Positions 35,190 to 46,100 of a DNA stretch of 64,000 bases are shown in pieces. A program made the translations under genes and the position numbers. Numbering within the stretch: the stretch's first letter is position 1; each line of letters starts with the position of its first letter. Below the pieces are notes generated by a model. That model was not told where the DNA came from. It ran no database searches and saw nothing but the letters and a program-made list of their open reading frames with translations. The stretch comes from Panopea generosa (lineage: Eukaryota; Mollusca; Bivalvia; Adapedonta; Hiatellidae): positions 45,089,769-45,153,768 of the forward strand of contig CM055903.1 of NCBI GenBank assembly GCA_029582155.1, read 5' to 3'.

Positions 35190-37756
35190 TTTTTATGGTA
35201 CCGGTATTGTATATATTTTTGGTAATTTATCAATATAAGTATACTATGCATGAATTGGCAGCATATAATCTAGCACTCACTGTGATAAAAGTGTTTTATT
35301 ACGATTAAAGTAAAATGACTTTAAAGTTAAGTCGTGTCATATAACATATTGTTTAAATATATAATGTATATATAGTATGTAATACGTATAGCAATGATAT
35401 AGTACGTTTCAAAATAATAATGAAGATGTCTCTGATAATATTACATCTATACTTAAAGACAATTAGCTAATCAATTGTGATATAATGTTACACGTATAAC
35501 TGTGATATATATTAAAGTAATTATTAACAATTTCTATGACATGCCATTAATGTTCAATGCTAGGACCACAATGAAAATAAGAGAAAAATCCTTTATCTTT
35601 TTCTATGTTATCTTTGGTATTTGTGTGCATTTCATGGCCCATATGTGAGTATTGATAATTTCTATATCATTGTTGTTATATTGTTCATGCATCATGTTGT
35701 TGTCATACTTTGTATGTATGTTTATTACACCCCCACACCCTCACCACCCAACCCCACCCCCGGCAAAAATAATAAATCTAATCCTCGACCGGCCATATTC
35801 TCCGTGATGATAATGTGTCTCATTGTCATTCATCTCTCATTGCTGATTTAAATGGGAAAGATGACAGTTGCTTGCGGAGATGGGTGTTCTCAAATACTGG
35901 TTAACCTTCCAGGAGGCTCCAAGGAAAGAATGGTTAGGTTAAAAGTGTGCTAATATGAGGCTGAGCCAGTGTACAGGAAAATATGTGTGCAAACGTTAGC
36001 AAACGTTTAACCGGGCTGAACGCAGCCGAGAACAAAACAGTTATGGTCTCTTTTAAGAATTACCTCCCTTACATGACGGTAGTAAGATTCTTACGCCCAA
36101 GAAATTAGAGCTGTGTAAAGCGGTTGGGCATTATTTTTGTTGAAAATGCATAAAATGTCCTATTTCTTTAATGCCAAGTTTGGACGACATTGGGGTACTG
36201 TTTTATGAAGCTATAACAGTTTAAAGATGCACTGCAATATATGGGCATAATTGTCAAAATGAAGGGGTGCCATCAAACCATCGAAATTGTGAAAAAGCAA
36301 CCTGGTCAACCCCATGTTTTTTTCTGCATAATTGGACCAACAACGGACTATCTATGGGAACAAGGCACTTTTACAACCATTGGAAATGTATCCAATGTTC
36401 CAGAAGTGCTTGTCTCTATATGTAGAATAGTACAAAATTAATTATTGTGTGAGACGTTATATGTAGACCATGTGATATCACCCGTATATTATATACTAGT
36501 ACCTTTAGTTTTTTTGTGGATACCATGCACAGCTTCATCATTATTAAAGCGACGCAAAGACATACTGAACAGAACAGCTAACTCGCCACCTGACATTTTA
36601 TGTATCCGACACGTTATGTATTTTCCGAAAATGTTTTAAAGCAATTCCCTTGGAAGTTGGACTTGAATTAGAAAAAAACATTTAGGCTATATAAAATCAA
36701 TATATAATTGTCTGTTAAAGTTGTATAAAAATTAATAATGCGACTCAATGCTTTTGGAAATACAAAAATGGCGTGTTGGCTGTTCCGTTCAGTATACATT
36801 CTACTTATGGACTCAGTAATACTTACAACCCAACTGTTGTTGCATAACAACAAATCGAGATATATATTCATCTCAGTTGAATTCATGGTATAATTTGTTC
36901 TCTAAAATCCTAAAATAAAACATAACAGAAATAGTTTTTAGTAATCATAAACTCGTGTTGAAACAAGTGTTCAAGCGTAAAAAAGTATAATTTGGTGTGA
37001 CTTATAAACGTAAAATGAACGACTTGTATAAGTCATTGGTAAAACATGCGTCCTTTGCAAAACACTGCTGACCATTAACGCTTTTCTTGAGTCTCTTAAC
37101 GTCTTTTATTTGTATCGTAAAGCCCTTGTGGTTCCGGCTAAGAATAGAATCACTGTTGATCTCTGCAGAGGGATAGGAATCCTCCGAATGGGTGTTATTC
37201 ATTTTATAACTTTTTGTCATTTTCATTTTTTTGGTTAAATTACCAACCCCTGTGTGGTTTCAGGGAGCCATATGAGTGATTAAAATAGGATCACTGTGGC
37301 TTATGCATGTCGTAAGAAGCGACAATTTGAGTAATTGGTTCATTCTGCATATTCATTTGTTGATGTGTTTATTTATCTGTATGTTAATTTGTTGTTTTTG
37401 TACATGTAGAGTGAACCTGGAATCTTCCTGCCTGTTTGCATCAAATAACCTATAATGTGCTTGTACGCCGTAAAACACCATTCATTACTTTGAATCGTAA
37501 AAAATAAAAGTATATATTTGATACATGTATTTTTTTGAAATTAGCTTTGTGTTTAAAAATACAGAGCGAAGAACGCCTTATTCTCTTACTGGTGTGAGTT
37601 CGATCCTCAACTGTGTCGTACTGATATATTAGCCTACCTGGAACTCAGCATTAAGAGTTATAGTCGTGTTAATTTCTGTACAAAGACTATAAGAGATATA
37701 TCAAACGATAGTATGTCATAATAAATTACCGTGGCAGCGCTAACAACGGAAATGTT
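35190..37756. other. Intergenic DNA with diverged repeats
   Basis: Holds the partial SINE at 35790, an inverted pair around AGCTGTTCTGTTCAGTAT (about 36565-36590 in reverse, 36775-36800 forward) and, at 37240-37490, a probable interspersed repeat ending TTGTACGCCGTAAAACACCA. Open frames at 36241-36441 and 36445-36639 show no known domain. Confidence 0.45.
35790..35942 (+). mobile_element. SINE family A, partial
   Basis: Body without head or tail: GTGTCTCATTGTCATTCATC, TTGCGGAGATGGGTG, ACTGGTTAACCTTCCAGGA, ATGGTTAGGTTAA. Confidence 0.75.
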
Positions 37757-38352
37757 TTAGTTTAAACATATTTTATTGCCATAAATATATAATTTGGTCG
37801 GGTCACAAGTTCTTACAACGTTAGTTACGACCTTCCCTAAATACAGTATTACACAGAATTGATGCATGGCTAGAATGTTGTTAGAAAGTTATACTTTTAT
37901 AAACAAATACAATGCTTAAGCGAAAACAAACATATTCTCTGATAAGTATATAATATACATGTAAAACACTCGGAAGAATAAGTAAAGTGCGAAATGCTTA
38001 GTACATTGATCAAGCAGAGGATAAACAGTAATGTAAAAAGATAATAGTGGAAGAATAGAAGAGAAGATGTATACGTGTAAATGTCAACCAAACATCATTG
38101 CTCTGTAATTTAACATTAATCTTTAGGAGGTATATGTGGTCGAAAGCGCCCACTCTCTTTAATAAACTTATGAACGCATCTAATTAAATGTTCATTATGT
38201 TCTTGCTTTAATTCGGTGTTTCCATACAAGATAATGTTTATATTAAGCGGGTGAAAGTTCGTTATAGATTGAAAAAGTTGGACTCTTTGAGTTGTGAATC
38301 TACTGCATTTAAAGAAATAGTGAGTTGCATTTTCAGTCTCAACTCCACAAAC
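37757..38352 (-). mobile_element. 3' fragment of a third LINE, antisense
   Basis: On the - strand, 38352 to 38116 encodes 78 codons and TAA. It starts VCGVETENATHYFFKCSRF, the same E...H.FF.C C-terminal cluster seen in the neighbouring element but of different sequence, and ends GRFRPHIPPKD. A 3' UTR follows to about 37757, ending in AATAAAATATGTTTAAA on the - strand. Similar tails occur at about 24722-24800 and 18737-18800. Confidence 0.75.
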
Positions 38353-39466
38353 TGCTAAGTATAAATTGGCTGCACAGGCTAGGAAGACAATATTTTCTAT
38401 TAAAGGATATCAGAGGACATTTGTAAGTTTTATGTATAAAGATATATTTAAAATATTTGATTCGATGGTAGTGCCAATACTCACATTTGGTTCGGAAATC
38501 TGGGGATATGAATACGCCGATAAGATAGAACAAATACAGGTGCAATTTTGTAAATATTTTGTAGGTATAAATTCTACTGTTAATAATTCTGTAGCTCTTG
38601 GAGAGTGCGGGAGACTTCCACTATGTGTAATATATTATACCAAGTGCATAAACTACTGGTGTAAATTGCTTCAAATGTCCAACAATCGCTTTCCTAAGAA
38701 CTGTTACAAAATGTTGAAATCTCTAGACGATATTGGTAGAAAAACTTGGGCCACAAACGTTAAAACATTATTGTATAGGTATGGGTTTGGGTATGTGTGG
38801 ATAGCACAAGTTGTTGGTGACATTAACCTATTTGTCTTAACATTTAAACGAAGGATCTCAGATTGTATGACTCAAACTTGGCATGATGATATAATCAACT
38901 CACCCAGGTGTGATACATATAAACATATTAAATCCTTATTAAATCCTGAAAGATATTTTAACATTGACCTTTCGTTCACTCTCAAACGATCATTTGTACG
39001 TTTTAGATGCTCCTCTCACAGACTAAATATTGAAATTGGTCGACATTCTAACATTGAAAGAGAAAATAGAATATGTTTATTTTGTTTCTTAAATTCCAAT
39101 ATAATGGTGATAGAAAACGAATACCATGTATTTTTTAATTGTTCTAAGTATACTCATGTTAGAGAAACACATCTGTATAATTGGTATATAGGGCATTCAG
39201 AATATGCAGATTTTTATCGATTGCTTCAAAGCGAGAATCCAGAGACTATTAGAAAAATTGCTCTTTTTATAACAAAACTGTTTGAAATTATAGATAAAAC
39301 ATAGTTCCAAATTATATACTGTACCAGTTTTCAGACACTTCAAATGTATATTTAATATATTGTAACACAACTTTGTAAAACATCAATGATCAACAATTAC
39401 TGTTGTATTTTGGGCCGGAGGCCTTTATTTACTCAATAAAACATCTTGTATCTTGTATCTTGAATC
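38353..39466 (+). mobile_element. 5'-truncated LINE, second family
   Basis: Holds only the C-terminal part of the polymerase ORF followed by a short 3' UTR with AATAAA at 39435-39440 and a tail of TTGTATC/TATCTTG repeats at about 39445-39463. The left edge abuts the antisense LINE fragment at about 38352, which suggests insertion into it. Confidence 0.85.
38366..39304 (+). CDS. LINE polymerase C-terminal region, partial (312 codons)
   Basis: Open frame without its own start. It begins LAAQARKTIFSIKGY, followed by FDSMVVPILTFGSEIWGYE, a conserved region after the RT palm in many LINEs. Near the end are FRCSSHRLNIEIGRH and a cysteine/histidine cluster (ICLFC...EYHVFFNC), the zinc-knuckle-like end typical of these elements. 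No internal stops, so it is relatively young. The catalytic part is missing because of 5' truncation. Confidence 0.85.
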   Translation: MAAQARKTIFSIKGYQRTFVSFMYKDIFKIFDSMVVPILTFGSEIWGYEYADKIEQIQVQFCKYFVGINSTVNNSVALGECGRLPLCVIYYTKCINYWCKLLQMSNNRFPKNCYKMLKSLDDIGRKTWATNVKTLLYRYGFGYVWIAQVVGDINLFVLTFKRRISDCMTQTWHDDIINSPRCDTYKHIKSLLNPERYFNIDLSFTLKRSFVRFRCSSHRLNIEIGRHSNIERENRICLFCFLNSNIMVIENEYHVFFNCSKYTHVRETHLYNWYIGHSEYADFYRLLQSENPETIRKIALFITKLFEIIDKT

Positions 39467-39510
39467 ACACAGAGAGGAATTTCGTAAATGATTTAAAAAT
39501 TAGTCGTTAT

Positions 39511-41200
39511 TTAAGTCGCTACACATGTTACGCAAACGTGCATGTAAGACCGACAATGATCGAGTACCAAAATAATAATATATTGGAACCTCTGTTCTTT
39601 GAAATAACGAGTTTGTAAGTTTATTTTTGAATATATTAAGTGATTCCGAATTGCGTATTTCGGGTGATAATAAATAAATAAAAATGAATTGGAGAACAAA
39701 ACTGTTCTTGTTTGAAATATTTCAAAATTGTCCCAGTTTCTGAGATTATATGGATTTATATTTTCTACAGTTGGAGGAAGAAGGCCAGTATAAAAATTTT
39801 GAACTAAACCGTTCTTCATTTTAAAAATAAGTACTAATTTTTGTAGTTTCCTGCAATCTGACAATGAAATCCAGCCTATTTCTTTCATGAGATTAACAAT
39901 TGAAACTGAACGAGTTAACCCTGTTACAATGCAGGCGGCTTCATATTGGAGTTTTTCTAATTTGTTTTATTCATAATTAGCACAACCATCCCAAACAACA
40001 GCAGCATACTCTAAAATTGGACGCATGTAAGAAATATAACTTTGATTAAGTGTTTTTCTATTTAATTTAGATTTTAAAAATTTCATTGAACTTAAAACTT
40101 TTGATGCTGACGCAGTTATTGTATCTACGTGAGTGTGCCATTTTCCGTTTTGATTTAGGGTTAAACCCAAGTGCTTATGATGCTCAATGAATGTTAACTG
40201 AATATTATCAAGGTATATTCTTGGTCGCCGGATTTGGTTATTTAAAGATAAAAACAACACTTCTGTTTTATTGGCATTCAATTGAACTAACCACCGTTTA
40301 GACCATTCTGAAATAAGGGATATATCATGGTTAAGAATGCCTTCCATATCATCTATATTAGACGTTGATACTGTAAGTGAACTATCATCCGCAAATAATC
40401 GAACGATACTTAGCATATTATCAGCAATGTCATTAATATATATTTAAATAACAATGGTCCTAAAACAGACCCCTGAGGAACACCAGCTGTTATTCTCTTA
40501 ATATCAGAAGAAGACGTTCCTATAGAGACTTGTTGAACCCTATTTTCTAGATAACTAGATAACCAAGATAAGACTTTACCATTGATACCATTTTGCTTCA
40601 ATTTAAAAAGTAGACCCTTGTGCCACACTCTCACTCTATCAAACGCTTTAGATATGTCCCCAAATACTATACATGTGTGCTGTTTGGCATCAAAAGCCTG
40701 GCAAATTCTATGATAAATATCAATGAGATGATAGACGGTACTGTGTCCTGGGAGAAAACCAGACTGGTTCTTAAAAATGAGAGCATTACTATTTAGATGA
40801 TTATAAATGTGCTTGTATACAACTCTTTCAAAAACTTTTCCAACACAACTCAATAAAGAAATCGGTCTATAATTAGTTGTAACATTTGCACATCACTTTT
40901 TAAACAATGGCATGACATTTGCAAATTTCCAGCTTTCTGGAAAGCAACACTCACTTAGGGATCTATTAAAAATAACACATAGAGGCTTTGATATAACTGT
41001 AGCTGTTTCCTTTAGCATATTGTGGCTTATAATATCACTGCCACTGGCTTTATTTATATCTAGTATTTTCAAAATATCTTTTATTTCCTGCTCAGTTAAT
41101 GTAATAGTTTCTAATCGAGAATTTGTTTGGGGAATGTATTGTGGTAAAGTTGCACGTGAATCATCATCCGAGGAAATTGATGCAAAAAAATCATTTAAAC
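39511..41200 (-). pseudogene. LINE reverse transcriptase, broken
   Basis: Reverse transcriptase continues from the endonuclease frame with several breaks. Recognisable pieces in order: LKILDINKASGSDII, an FPESWKFANVMPLFKK block, NYRPISLLSCVGKVFERVVY, QSGFLPGHST, GDISKAFDRV, AGVPQGSVLGPLLF, then the catalytic box FADDSS, a PILEYAAVVWDG block and a C-terminal ISLSDCRKLQKL segment. Breaks: a frameshift near 41195, an in-frame TGA after the LFKK block, a second frameshift near 40440 and an in-frame TAA at about 39967. The copy cannot make active RT. Confidence 0.88.
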
Positions 41201-42661
41201 ATTGGCCTTGTCTTTATCCGAAATGGAATATACAATTTCACCATTTGGTAAGGTTGTTTTCAATGGAGGTATTATTTCTGAAATTTTATTAGTTTTGATA
41301 AAATTCTTTAAAAGTTTCCAGTATTTTCTGGGATTATTAGTTTTTTCTTCGATTAAAGTGAATTCGATATTATTAAAAAATCGTTCTTTCGCATGTTTTT
41401 TCATATTATTTACTTTGTTTCTTAACTTTTTATAACTTAAATAATCTGACGCCAAATTGTTTTTTAGTGCTTGACATTTTTTACGGTCACGTCTTGACGT
41501 ACGTCTTATGTCTGAATCATACCAAGGTTTATCATTTGGTCGTATAGTCACATATTTGGAAGGAATGCATAATTCAACTAGCTCTATAAATTTGGAAGTA
41601 AAATGTTGACAGGCAATATCAACATTATAATTGTAAAGAAATGACCAGTCGGTATTCGAAATAAGATCATTTAATATGGGGAAATCTGCCCTTTTGTTAA
41701 TCCAAACACGTCTGGTGAATGTCGAATTAATAAGTTGACATAACTGTACATGTATATATGTACCATAAAGGTCAGTGACGCCACGGGGTGTTTCTATAAT
41801 ACCAGAATCGTGAGTTTCTATAGAACTCGAAATAACGATGGGGTCTGTTAATGTCGAAGTTCTGTCTGTTACACGTGTGGGCTCATTTATAACATTGGTC
41901 AAATTATCAAGTAACAAAATGTCTTTCAAACGATGATTATTTGCGGTCAACTGATCTTCGTTTATATCACCTAAAAAAATAACACTGTTTGAAATTTCAA
42001 AGGCCTTTTCGATACTAATATTTAAGTTATCCCAAAACTGTACAGGGCCATTCGGTTGTCGGTATAGGGTACAGATAAGAACAGTTTTATTTTGATTTTT
42101 TATTTCAATCCAAATCGAGTTTGAAAGAGGATTTTCTAGTTTTTCAACTCTCTTTGCAATTAATTTATTTGAAACATAAACGAGGAGCCCTCCGGAATGC
42201 GCAGTGCTATCCTTCCTATATACATCAGAATGTGTATCAATGTATAATATATCATCAGATACCATTTCAGTAAGATGTGTTTCGGTAAAACACAATATAT
42301 CAAAGTCTTGAAAATTATCTTTAACAAATTCTAATTTGTTTCGTATGCTACGAATATTAAGATGAAATAAAGATAAGCCATTCGAATGCTCCGTAGAAGA
42401 AGGACCGGGATTTAATTCAACGTTACCGGACATTATAATAAGTAATATGATGACTGAGAATTCGTAATTTACAATGCTCGACTTGAGATATAATGTTGTT
42501 AACTGCAATGCTAAACGATAACATTTAAACAAATATACTAAAATATAATACAATACATGTGTTGATTTGGACATAAAGAATAATTTTCTATATATACCAC
42601 CACAGCATTTACAGTGAAAGCAGCCAATGGCCACTCGCCAACACAATAAGTTGTTACCCAT
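41195..42661 (-). CDS. LINE ORF: 2A-like leader and AP endonuclease
   Basis: 488-residue open frame of an APE-type non-LTR retrotransposon. Residues about 65-78 are hydrophobic and are followed by SGNVELNPGP (42401-42430), a 2A-like motif in which the usual Asp before VE is Asn. The AP endonuclease region follows: FHLNIRS, ETHL, SGGLLVYV, GDINEDQL and LTDPIVIS. The expected terminal SDH is replaced by TDLYGT. After the endonuclease comes a basic linker, NDKPWYDSDIRRTSRRDRKK then YWKLLKNF. The frame ends at a one-base deletion just upstream of the RT. Family is probably CR1/jockey-like; exact clade undetermined. Confidence 0.85.
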   Translation of the reverse strand: MGNNLLCWRVAIGCFHCKCCGGIYRKLFFMSKSTHVLYYILVYLFKCYRLALQLTTLYLKSSIVNYEFSVIILLIIMSGNVELNPGPSSTEHSNGLSLFHLNIRSIRNKLEFVKDNFQDFDILCFTETHLTEMVSDDILYIDTHSDVYRKDSTAHSGGLLVYVSNKLIAKRVEKLENPLSNSIWIEIKNQNKTVLICTLYRQPNGPVQFWDNLNISIEKAFEISNSVIFLGDINEDQLTANNHRLKDILLLDNLTNVINEPTRVTDRTSTLTDPIVISSSIETHDSGIIETPRGVTDLYGTYIHVQLCQLINSTFTRRVWINKRADFPILNDLISNTDWSFLYNYNVDIACQHFTSKFIELVELCIPSKYVTIRPNDKPWYDSDIRRTSRRDRKKCQALKNNLASDYLSYKKLRNKVNNMKKHAKERFFNNIEFTLIEEKTNNPRKYWKLLKNFIKTNKISEIIPPLKTTLPNGEIVYSISDKDKANV

Positions 42662-43065
42662 TTGGGATTAAATATGATTTAAAATCTAAATACACAGTGA
42701 GTGACCGGCCACTAATTGCACGCTTTTTTAACAAAGCTTCGCCAGACTGACATGTAGACATTGCAAGATAGGATAGTTGAAGGAGAGAAGAAATAAAGGA
42801 AGGAAAAACACAACTTCGAAAACAAGAACATGTATACATATCACCTAATGAATATATTTCGACAATCACGCTATTTCTGATTTCTTTCATTCACAAAATA
42901 ATCAAATTGAATTATCAAATGTTATTTAAAAGTCGATACCTACTGGATAGACATAGTTCAATAATTGCAGTTGGTTTTATATCAAACTCACCACCCACTC
43001 CTCAATATTACACAGTACAACGTACGAAGCCAACTGTAAATAATCTATATATGGTGTGTTTTAAA

Positions 43066-43157
43066 TTAAGTATTTACATATGGATCAGAAATTCCAATCA
43101 TTTGTCTCCAGTCTGTATTGCCAATGGCGCCCCTATTTTGTGTAGAGGATTTGCTTT
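43066..43157 (-). CDS. Terminal exon: cytoplasmic tail ending in YVNT
   Basis: A strong acceptor (ttcattctctttcag) is followed in the required phase by 29 full sense codons and TAA. It encodes ESKSSTQNRGAIGN, then TDWRQMIGIS and DPYVNT. The Tyr-Val-Asn sequence matches the pYxN motif bound by Grb2-type SH2 domains, so phosphorylation-dependent signalling is possible but unproven. Support is the acceptor, phase match, strand and position. No homologue was recognised. Confidence 0.68.
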
Positions 43158-46100
43158 CTGAAAGAGAATGAACATGTTTTAGCATGCCATGCCGCAGCCG
43201 TGTAGATAAAACAAAGGTTGTTTCATTCTGTGATATACCTATACCTATGCCGATGAAGTATATGTTTTATAATACTGAGATATTACAGTGTGACATGTAT
43301 GAATTACCTTTACTGGCAGTAGTTTCACATATCCCCTAATGTGTGACATGTATGCATTATCTATACTGGCAGTAGTTTTTCATATCCCCTAAAGTGTGAC
43401 ATGTATGAATTACCATTACTGGCAGTAGTTTTTTATATTTCCTAAAGTGTGACATGTATGAATACCTTAAATGGCAGTAGTTTTTTATATTCTCAAAAGT
43501 GTGTCATGTATGAATTACCTCTACTGGCAGTCGTTTTTTATATTCCCTAAAGTGTGATATGTATGAAGTACCATTACTGACAGTGGTGTTTCATATCCCC
43601 TAAAGTGTGATATGTATGAATTAACTTTACTGGCAGTAGTTTGTTATATCCCCTAAAGAGTGATATGTATGAATTAACTTTATTGGCAGTAGTTTTTTAT
43701 ATCCCCTAAATGTGACATGTATAGATTACCATTACTGGCAGTAGTTTTTATATCCCCTAAAAGGTGACATGTATGGATTACCTATACTGGCAGTAGTTTT
43801 TTTATATTCCCTAAAGTGTGACATGTATGAATTACCTTTACTTACAGTATTTTTTTTATATTTCCTAAAGTGCGAAATGTATGAATACCTTTATTGGCAG
43901 TAGTTTTTTATATTCCCTAAAGTGTGACATGTATGAATTACCTTTACTGGCATTATTTTTTTTATTTTCCCTAAAGTGTGACATGTATGAATTACCTTTA
44001 CTGGCAGTAGTTTTTTTTATATTCCCTAAAGTGTGATATGTATGAATTACCATTACTGGCAGTAGTTTTTTTATATCCCCTTAAGTGTGACATGTAGGAA
44101 TTACCTATACTGGCAGTAGTTTTTTATATCCCCTTAAGTATGACATGTATGAATTACTTATACTGGCAGTAGATTTTTATATCCCCTAAATTGTGATATG
44201 TATGAATTACCTTTATTGGCAGTAGTTTTTTATATCCCCTAAAATCTGACATGTATGAATTACCATTATTAGCAGTCGTTTTTATATCCCCTAAAGTGTG
44301 AGATGTATAAATTACCTATACTGGCAGTAGTTCTTTATATCCCCTAAAATATGACATGTATGAATTACCTATACTGGCAGTAGTTTCTTATATCCCCTAA
44401 AGTGTAACATGTATGAATTACCTATACTGGCAGTAGTTTCTTATATCCCCTAAAGTGTGACATGTATTCATTACCTTGCTTGGTAATCCTGTGCTGTCTA
44501 ATTATCCTCCAGATGAGCAAACCAACAAAGGCGCCGACGAACGCTAAGAACGTAATTGATACGGCAGCAGTTATTTCGCCAATGGACAATTGGTCCGTCA
44601 ATGCTGTATGTTAAATTAGATGAATATACTTATTTTTTTTCATTGAGTGAGCACTGAAGTTGTATGATCACATGACAAGATATAAAGCAATAAATCAAAA
44701 AGCATCCATGCAATATTTTTAAATAGTCAAACCGTGCGTCATGGTAGTTTTAAACTAGTATGTGTGGTAGTGTTGATAAAGTGACGTTCATCTGTCTGTG
44801 CGGTATTTACATATGTATTATAATCTGCAAACATAATATATTATATAACTAATACATGAGAGCTGATGAAAAAACCCATGTTGTATCGACCTTGCATTGT
44901 ATTGTATTGTTTCCTTTAAGAACATAGAAAGCGTACGATCCGAATAGATAACATGTCCATTTACTGTAGAAACAAGCGACTCGCGCTCTTTAAGAAGATA
45001 TAAGAATACTAATTCTATAATATGAACATAGATTAAATAAAGAAATAACAGGATTTGAATATAATTTAATTATGTGAACGTCAGTATATTAGATTACACT
45101 AACTGATTACTCTGATTTATATAACGATCAAACTTTGTAGACCATGCAAGGAAAGCCTTTTTGATTACTCAACCGCAGCTGAGCTTAAGTATTGGTCTGA
45201 ACAGAAGTCGGTCAAAACAAAAAAAATAATAGCAGCTGAGCTTAAATATTGGTTTGAGCAGAAGTCGATCAAAATAAAACCGCAGCTGGTCTTAAGTATT
45301 GGTTTGAGCAGAAGTCGGTCAATATAATTGAATGATTGAATGATTGATTGAATATTTAGTGTCATTTCCTGCCACCGGTGGCTAATAGACGATCAGTTAA
45401 TCTCACCACTGTTTTCTTGGATCCTGAAAGGACAACCAGTACTCAAACACACCTCATCTCCGCAAGTAACTGATAACTTTCCCACTTGAAGCAGCGGTGA
45501 GAGACGAATGATAATGAAACACAATGTCGTATATCAATCATCACGGTCGGGGATTCGAACTCACGACCCCTGGATGGATAGTCAGACGCGTAACAGACTG
45601 AGCTTATCGGGCCCAGTCGGTCAAAATAAAACGGCATCTGATATTAAGTATTGGTTTGAGCAGAAGTCGGTCGAAATAAAACCACATCTGAACTTAAGTA
45701 CCGGTTTGAGCAGAAAATGGTTAAAATAAAAACGCATCTGAGCTTGAGTGTTGGTTTGGGCAGAAGTCGGTCAAAAAAACAAAAAAACAGCAGCTGATCT
45801 TAAGTACCGGTTTGAGCAGAAGTCGGTCAAAATAAAACGGCATCTGAGCTTAAGAACTGGTTTGAGTAGAAGTCGGTCAAAATAAAGCCGCACCTGAGCT
45901 TAAGTACTGGTTTGAACAGAAGTCGGTCAAAATAAAATGGCATCTGAGCTTAAGTACTGGGTTGAGCAGAAGTCGGTAAAAAAAACCAGCATCTGAGCTT
46001 AAGTTTTGGTTTGAGCAGAAAGCGGTCAAAACAAAAAAAAAAGCAGCTGAGCTTAAGTATTGGTTTGAGCAGCAGTCTATCAAAATAAAACTGCATCTGA

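Larger units (their letters stand above)
39467..42700 (-). mobile_element. APE-type LINE, nearly full-length but inactive
   Basis: Envelope of the endonuclease-RT element, 5' end to the right. No separate ORF1 was recognised upstream, and the 5' limit is uncertain between 42661 and 42890. It lies just downstream of the CCP gene in the same orientation, tail to tail with the + strand LINE on its left. Confidence 0.8.

Noticed and set aside
36241..36639. Two adjacent open frames of 66 and 64 codons, possibly exons of an unknown gene
   Set aside because: No recognised domain, no convincing splice sites, and an inverted repeat spans the second. Left as intergenic.
38116..39304. 5' inversion (twin priming) of a single LINE at 38.35 kb
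   Set aside because: Both the inverted and the sense pieces contain the C-terminal cluster with different sequences, so they come from two elements.
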